A DNA stretch of 50,112 bases from an uncultured Rhodospirillales bacterium. Lineage in GTDB: Bacteria > Pseudomonadota > Alphaproteobacteria > Azospirillales > Azospirillaceae. Under the pieces are notes generated by a model. It was given only the letters and a program-made list of their open reading frames with translations, was not told where the DNA came from and ran no database searches. The stretch is from assembly GCA_903931735.1 (NCBI GenBank), contig CAIZDL010000151.1, positions 1 to 50,112 of the forward strand. The letters run 5' to 3'. Shown piece by piece: positions 46,789 through 50,112 of this stretch (within the stretch, counting starts at the first letter, position 1; the number at the start of each line of letters is the position of its first letter). The position numbers and the translations under genes are program-made.

Positions 46789-47658
46789 TTGGCCCCAGCC
46801 CGCCTGTCGCCCTGTGGAGAGGAAGCCCGCAGATCTGATCACGACCGTTATCTTACCTGCCTGTTTGCCCCGGGCGATCGGCGCGAGGCGCTTTTTGCGC
46901 TATTGGTCTTCAACGCTGAAATCGCCCAAGTTCGCGATTCGGTGCGGGAGCCGATGATGGGCCGGATTCGGCTGCAATGGTGGCGCGATACCATTGACGC
47001 GCTCTGCGCGTCCGATGCTCCACGGCTAAATCACCCCGTCGCCAAACCGTTGGCCGATGCGATCGCTCGCCACGGCCTTAGCCGCCATCATTTTGAAACT
47101 TTAATCGACGCCCGGGACTCGACGATCGAGGGGCTGCCCACCGCCAACCTTGCTGATTTTATCGATTATGCCGAGGCCACCTCGGCGCCGCTGGCGGCGC
47201 TTTTTCTAGAGGTGTTGGGAGCGACCGATTGGCCCGAAGCGGGCAGGGCGGCGACCGCTGCCGCAGGGAGACATACCAGCATCGCTTGGGCGCTAACCGG
47301 CTTGCTGCGAGCACTGCCGTTCAACGCCGCCCGGGATCGGACGACTTTGCCGGCAGAGCTTTTTGCCCGCCACCGGGTTCTACCGTGCGCGGCCACAGGC
47401 AAGACCCACGATCCCCGCGCGCTGGTGCCGTTGGTGGCCGAGGTGGCGACCCTCGCTCATTCCCACATCGACGAAGCCCGGCGCTTGGCCGGATACGTCC
47501 AAAAAGCGGCCTTGCCGCTATTGTTACAAGCGACCCTTGCCAAACTATATCTCGATTCTTTAGCAAAATCCGGCCACGATGTTAGCGCTGCCTGTGTCCA
47601 GCGCCATCCGTTAGCGCCGTTGCTGCTAACATGGAAGGCCGTGTGGGGGCGCTATTAA
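46789..47658 (+). CDS. NDUFAF6-like squalene/phytoene-synthase-fold protein
   Basis: This 289-residue protein has the all-helical fold of squalene and phytoene synthases (DHDRYLTCLFAPGDRREALFALLVFNAEIAQVRD, then EPMMGRIRLQWWRDTID). The first aspartate-rich catalytic motif is absent: the DDxxD position reads NAEIAQVRD. Mitochondrial NDUFAF6, a complex I assembly factor, shows the same loss and the same RLQWWRD segment, so an assembly or chaperone role is more likely than prenyl condensation. The start read is TTG after GGAAAGGTG; no ATG is close. It converges on mazG, with an AT-rich 55-base gap. Confidence 0.75.
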   Translation: MAPARLSPCGEEARRSDHDRYLTCLFAPGDRREALFALLVFNAEIAQVRDSVREPMMGRIRLQWWRDTIDALCASDAPRLNHPVAKPLADAIARHGLSRHHFETLIDARDSTIEGLPTANLADFIDYAEATSAPLAALFLEVLGATDWPEAGRAATAAAGRHTSIAWALTGLLRALPFNAARDRTTLPAELFARHRVLPCAATGKTHDPRALVPLVAEVATLAHSHIDEARRLAGYVQKAALPLLLQATLAKLYLDSLAKSGHDVSAACVQRHPLAPLLLTWKAVWGRY

Positions 47659-47713
47659 ACGTTATAATGGGGTAGGGGGGCTCACTATATATACTACATA
47701 TTATACGACCCAC

Positions 47714-48559
47714 TCAGGTTCTTTCTTCACGCTTGGCCTGTTGCCAAAGGGCTTCCATTTCTTCGAGACTGGCATCGGGTGGGGCGCGATTTTGAAGCGC
47801 TAAAAGGGTCTCGATACGATGAAACCGACGCTCAAATTTGGCGTTAGCCCCCCGTATCGCGCCCTCGGGGTCAACGTCTAGCCGGCGAGCGAGATTAACC
47901 AAAACAAAGAGCAAATCTCCAAGCTCATCGGCCACCCGGTCATGGACGGCCCGGCTTGGCACCACCTGATCCGCCATCGCCCGTAGCTCGACTCGAAGCT
48001 CGCCAACTTCCTCCTCAATCTTATCAAGAATATCGATGGTTTCGATCCAATCGAAGCCAACCCGCGCTGCCCGTTTTTGCAGTTTTAATGCTCGGGTCAG
48101 GCCCGGCAGTCCGAGAATAACGCCGTCGAGAGCGCTGGGGACGCGGCCATTGACCGCAGCTTCGGCCGCGCGTTCTGCCGCCTTATGATCTTCCCACCGC
48201 ATGGTTTGTGCGGCGGCATCCGCGACCTGAACGTCACCAAAAACATGGGGATGGCGACTAACCATTTTGTCGCAGATCGCGGCTGCAACCGCGCTAAAAT
48301 CAAAAGCCCCCATCTCGCGCGCAATTTGAGAGTGAAACACCACCTGAAACAAAAGATCACCAAGTTCAGAGCGAAGCGCTGGCAAATCATCGCGCTCAAT
48401 AGCGTCGACAACTTCATAGGATTCTTCAATAGTGTGATGTGCGATGGTGCGGAAGCTTTGCTCTACATCCCACGGGCAGCCCGCCACCGGGTCGCGTAAT
48501 CGGGCCATGATCGCGAGCAACCGATCAATTTGGCTGGCGGCTAAAATTTCTGAGGACAT
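47714..48559 (-). CDS. mazG: Nucleoside triphosphate pyrophosphohydrolase MazG
   Basis: This 281-residue enzyme hydrolyses (d)NTPs to monophosphates and can lower ppGpp. Two MazG domains are seen: the first with LRDPVAGCPWDVEQSF, IEESYEVVDAIE and ELGDLLFQVVFHS, the second with EEEVGELRVELRAM and ADELGDLLFVLVNLARRLDVD. Both have the EExxE...ExxD metal-binding pattern. The ATG chosen gives the usual start shortly before the first domain; an ATG 14 codons earlier overlaps the HNH gene. It is in one run with the HNH gene, eight bases downstream of it. Confidence 0.95.
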   Translation of the reverse strand: MSSEILAASQIDRLLAIMARLRDPVAGCPWDVEQSFRTIAHHTIEESYEVVDAIERDDLPALRSELGDLLFQVVFHSQIAREMGAFDFSAVAAAICDKMVSRHPHVFGDVQVADAAAQTMRWEDHKAAERAAEAAVNGRVPSALDGVILGLPGLTRALKLQKRAARVGFDWIETIDILDKIEEEVGELRVELRAMADQVVPSRAVHDRVADELGDLLFVLVNLARRLDVDPEGAIRGANAKFERRFHRIETLLALQNRAPPDASLEEMEALWQQAKREERT

Positions 48560-48567
48560 AGCGTCAA

Positions 48568-48933
48568 TCACCGAAAACGACCCAAGAACGGCGCCCATCC
48601 TAGCAAATGTCGATCGCGGTGAGCGACCACTTCGTGGCAGGCTCCGCATAATGTTGTTAGCGCGTCGACGGTTTCGGTCCCCAACACCTCGGGATAATAC
48701 CGGTGATGCACCTGAAGCGCCCCGCCAGCGTTACAAAGACGGCAGCGCTTGCCGTCGCGCTCCACGGCTTCCCGGCGCAAACACCGCCATACTTCGGAGC
48801 GCATATACTCCCGATACGCCTTCTGACGCGCGCTGAGCCGATGCTGCCATACCACGGCAAACACTGTGCGCAGGACGAGCGCACCAATCAATAATCCACC
48901 CAAGAGCAGATATGGCTCAGAAGTTTCAGGCAT
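48568..48933 (-). CDS. Membrane-anchored HNH-type zinc finger/nuclease protein
   Basis: This 121-residue protein begins with a membrane helix (residues 8-29, YLLLGGLLIGALVLRTVFAVVW). After a short charged linker comes an HNH-type fold: RCRLCNAGGALQVHHRYYP, then TLCGACHEVVAH. The cysteine pairs CxxC and CxxCH would bind zinc, and VHH and the later His provide the ββα-metal residues. The topology would place the HNH domain on the cytoplasmic side (Lys/Arg-rich linker). It is eight bases upstream of mazG on the same strand. Whether it cuts DNA or only binds nucleic acid cannot be told. Confidence 0.7.
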   Translation of the reverse strand: MPETSEPYLLLGGLLIGALVLRTVFAVVWQHRLSARQKAYREYMRSEVWRCLRREAVERDGKRCRLCNAGGALQVHHRYYPEVLGTETVDALTTLCGACHEVVAHRDRHLLGWAPFLGRFR

Positions 48934-49156
48934 TAGCTGTCAAATCACCCATGTGTCGCATTTGGAGCGTGTTGCGAAACTAACAGAAAAGGTGTGGTGG
49001 TGACACTTACTAAAAAAATGCGGTGCTCCCTCACACACAAAAATTCGTCCCTGTGCGCGACATCACAGCGATTTCCTGAGATTGCTGTTATCAACGAGCA
49101 TAGTGAAGAGTTTCGGCTCAGTAACAGACGAAAAACAATGCAGGGAAGGTCCAGCC

Positions 49157-49984
49157 ATGCCCGATGACACCCACTTTACAACGGGTTGGACGACAACGTG
49201 CCGCCCCTCGCCGACCGTTCCGCCCTCTGTTCGCCCCGCCTCATCACCTCAGAATAAGCGCTGGGGTGATGATGAAGAACCTATCTATGAGCGTCAAACA
49301 CCGTCATTGATGCGGTATGCTGAGCCTTCGGCATTGGATCAACTCGACAGCGGGACCAACGAAAGCTGGAGCGTTATGTCGCTGATTGAAGAGTGTCGTC
49401 AGGGAGGTGTTTCTGCCGGATCCAAAATGTTCCCCTGGAATCGCCAGCAGATTGAAGCTGCTTGGAACACAATAATCGAAGGATGGAACATCGGCATCGT
49501 CGTCGCGGTTGACGCCAGCGATAGCGACACGCTCCCGGTTCAAAAGAGCTTTGGTCCATGGCGAACTCGGCCACAACGCCTCAAGCAAATCAGAATCATT
49601 TTGGGGGCAGAAAAGGTTGCGGCACTCGCCTGGAGCCTCAATACAGATATGGTAACATCATTGCAGCAGCGCCTATCTCCCGAGGAGAGCGCAATGTGGG
49701 ATGGATATAACCTTGTCGTTGAGCCCCGGTTTCGGCGGATACGGTTTATCAGTGGCGCTGCCGATCCGCGCTACCAATTGCCTGTCTCAGTTTTGCCGGA
49801 TGCAGGTCGGTGTGCCCGTGCGATGACGCGGATGGATATTACCCCCGTTGATCGCGAGTGGGTTAATCGCACCGCCCGCCGCTTATTAAAAGCCCGGATC
49901 GGCGTTTATCTTTTCAAATGGCAACACAGGGAAAAGATTGATCAAATGATCGAGAATCTTCGGCAGATTGGGGTGATCCCGTAG
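49157..49984 (+). CDS. Hypothetical protein
   Basis: I do not recognise this 275-residue protein. The first 50 residues are Thr/Pro/Ser-rich and probably disordered. From about residue 70 it is folded, with helices (WSVMSLIEECRQG, QQIEAAWNTIIEGW, RLKQIRIILGAEKVAALAWSL). Near the C-terminus is a basic helical region (VNRTARRLLKARIGVYLFKWQHREKIDQMIENLRQIGV). There is no signal peptide or membrane helix. GGAAGG is seven bases before the ATG. It is divergent from the HNH/mazG pair and has its own terminator. Confidence 0.6.
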   Translation: MPDDTHFTTGWTTTCRPSPTVPPSVRPASSPQNKRWGDDEEPIYERQTPSLMRYAEPSALDQLDSGTNESWSVMSLIEECRQGGVSAGSKMFPWNRQQIEAAWNTIIEGWNIGIVVAVDASDSDTLPVQKSFGPWRTRPQRLKQIRIILGAEKVAALAWSLNTDMVTSLQQRLSPEESAMWDGYNLVVEPRFRRIRFISGAADPRYQLPVSVLPDAGRCARAMTRMDITPVDREWVNRTARRLLKARIGVYLFKWQHREKIDQMIENLRQIGVIP

Positions 49985-50017
49985 CATTCCCGGAGTATGT
50001 AGAATGCTAATCTTTTT
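49982..50017 (+). terminator. Intrinsic terminator after the unrecognised gene
   Basis: TAGCATTC (49982-49989) pairs with GAATGCTA (50002-50009) in an 8-bp stem, 12-base loop, with a TTTTT run at 50013-50017. The first stem arm contains the stop codon. Confidence 0.7.
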
Positions 50018-50053
50018 GTAATTGGCGGCCTTTCCATATCCGCGCCAATCCGA

Positions 50054-50112
50054 TTAGTCGCTGTGATTCTTCAGCGCCTGTTTCATCGCCGATTGCATTG
50101 AATCGAATAGAC
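50054..50112 (-). CDS. Partial reading frame at the window edge
   Basis: The minus strand is open from the window edge to a TAA at 50056-50054 and reads LFDSMQSAMKQALKNHSD, a plausible end of a helical protein. A second minus-strand frame is open to 50007 and would overlap the terminator. Too little is present to name a family or to choose firmly. Confidence 0.3.
   Translation of the reverse strand, partial: LFDSMQSAMKQALKNHSD

Overview
The window is GC-rich and tightly packed. It encodes about 44 proteins and one tRNA and looks like an alphaproteobacterial chromosome, most likely Rhodospirillales-like. This rests on gene content read by eye (ETF-QO, a one-chain class I fumarase, pyruvate carboxylase, a family 4 uracil-DNA glycosylase lacking most Fe-S cysteines, an NDUFAF6-like protein, KdsA). 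No taxonomic search was possible. There are no rRNA genes, transposases, integrases, phage genes or CRISPR arrays. Most of the window is housekeeping core genome.

Layout. 0-3.7 kb (minus strand): tRNA-His, hisC, a DegQ-type protease, a DUF58 protein and a STAS protein in a tight run. 3.9-7.4 kb: bioB, rlmB, an exported trypsin-like protease and a FlaG-like protein flanked by two copies of a palindromic repeat. 7.6-14.5 kb: etf-QO, uracil-DNA glycosylase, a Slt-type lytic transglycosylase with recX, rpmB, folK and folB. 14.6-20.2 kb: the sulfate importer cysP-cysT-cysW-cysA, then murJ. 20.2-26.2 kb (minus): a DUF4239 membrane protein, fumarase and pyruvate carboxylase, which form an anaplerotic/TCA group. 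26.4-34.1 kb: an ABC-2 permease, a glycosyltransferase, an ABHD10-like hydrolase and the late cobalamin genes cobC, cobS and cobT around a class II aldolase/short-chain dehydrogenase fusion. 34.2-40.3 kb (plus): tpiA, secG, pyrG, kdsA, a lytic transglycosylase and eno, a common proteobacterial neighbourhood.

40.3-45.9 kb is the least ordinary part. A proline-rich coiled-coil gene is read away from a helix-turn-helix/proline-rich gene, with two interleaved palindromes just before the latter's start. The helix-turn-helix gene is followed by a ParA/StbB/TraL-like P-loop ATPase with degenerate Walker motifs. A MarR regulator, an SH3/NlpC-P60 peptidase and a TPR protein come next. The divergent layout and the pairing of a small helix-turn-helix protein with a deviant ParA ATPase recall the traK-traL and stbA-stbB modules beside plasmid transfer origins, but no relaxase or transfer gene is present. 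This is my main candidate for an undescribed system. The resemblance is inference from motifs, not homology shown by a search.

45.9-50.1 kb: sodB, an NDUFAF6-like squalene/phytoene-synthase-fold protein, mazG with an upstream membrane-anchored HNH protein, one unrecognised protein, and the edge of a further gene. Other non-coding signals are a dispersed palindromic repeat family (three copies), a 17-bp tandem array ending at the eno start codon, a 16-bp tandem duplication before cobT, several hairpins between converging genes, and long G or C runs, one of them ten bases inside cysA.
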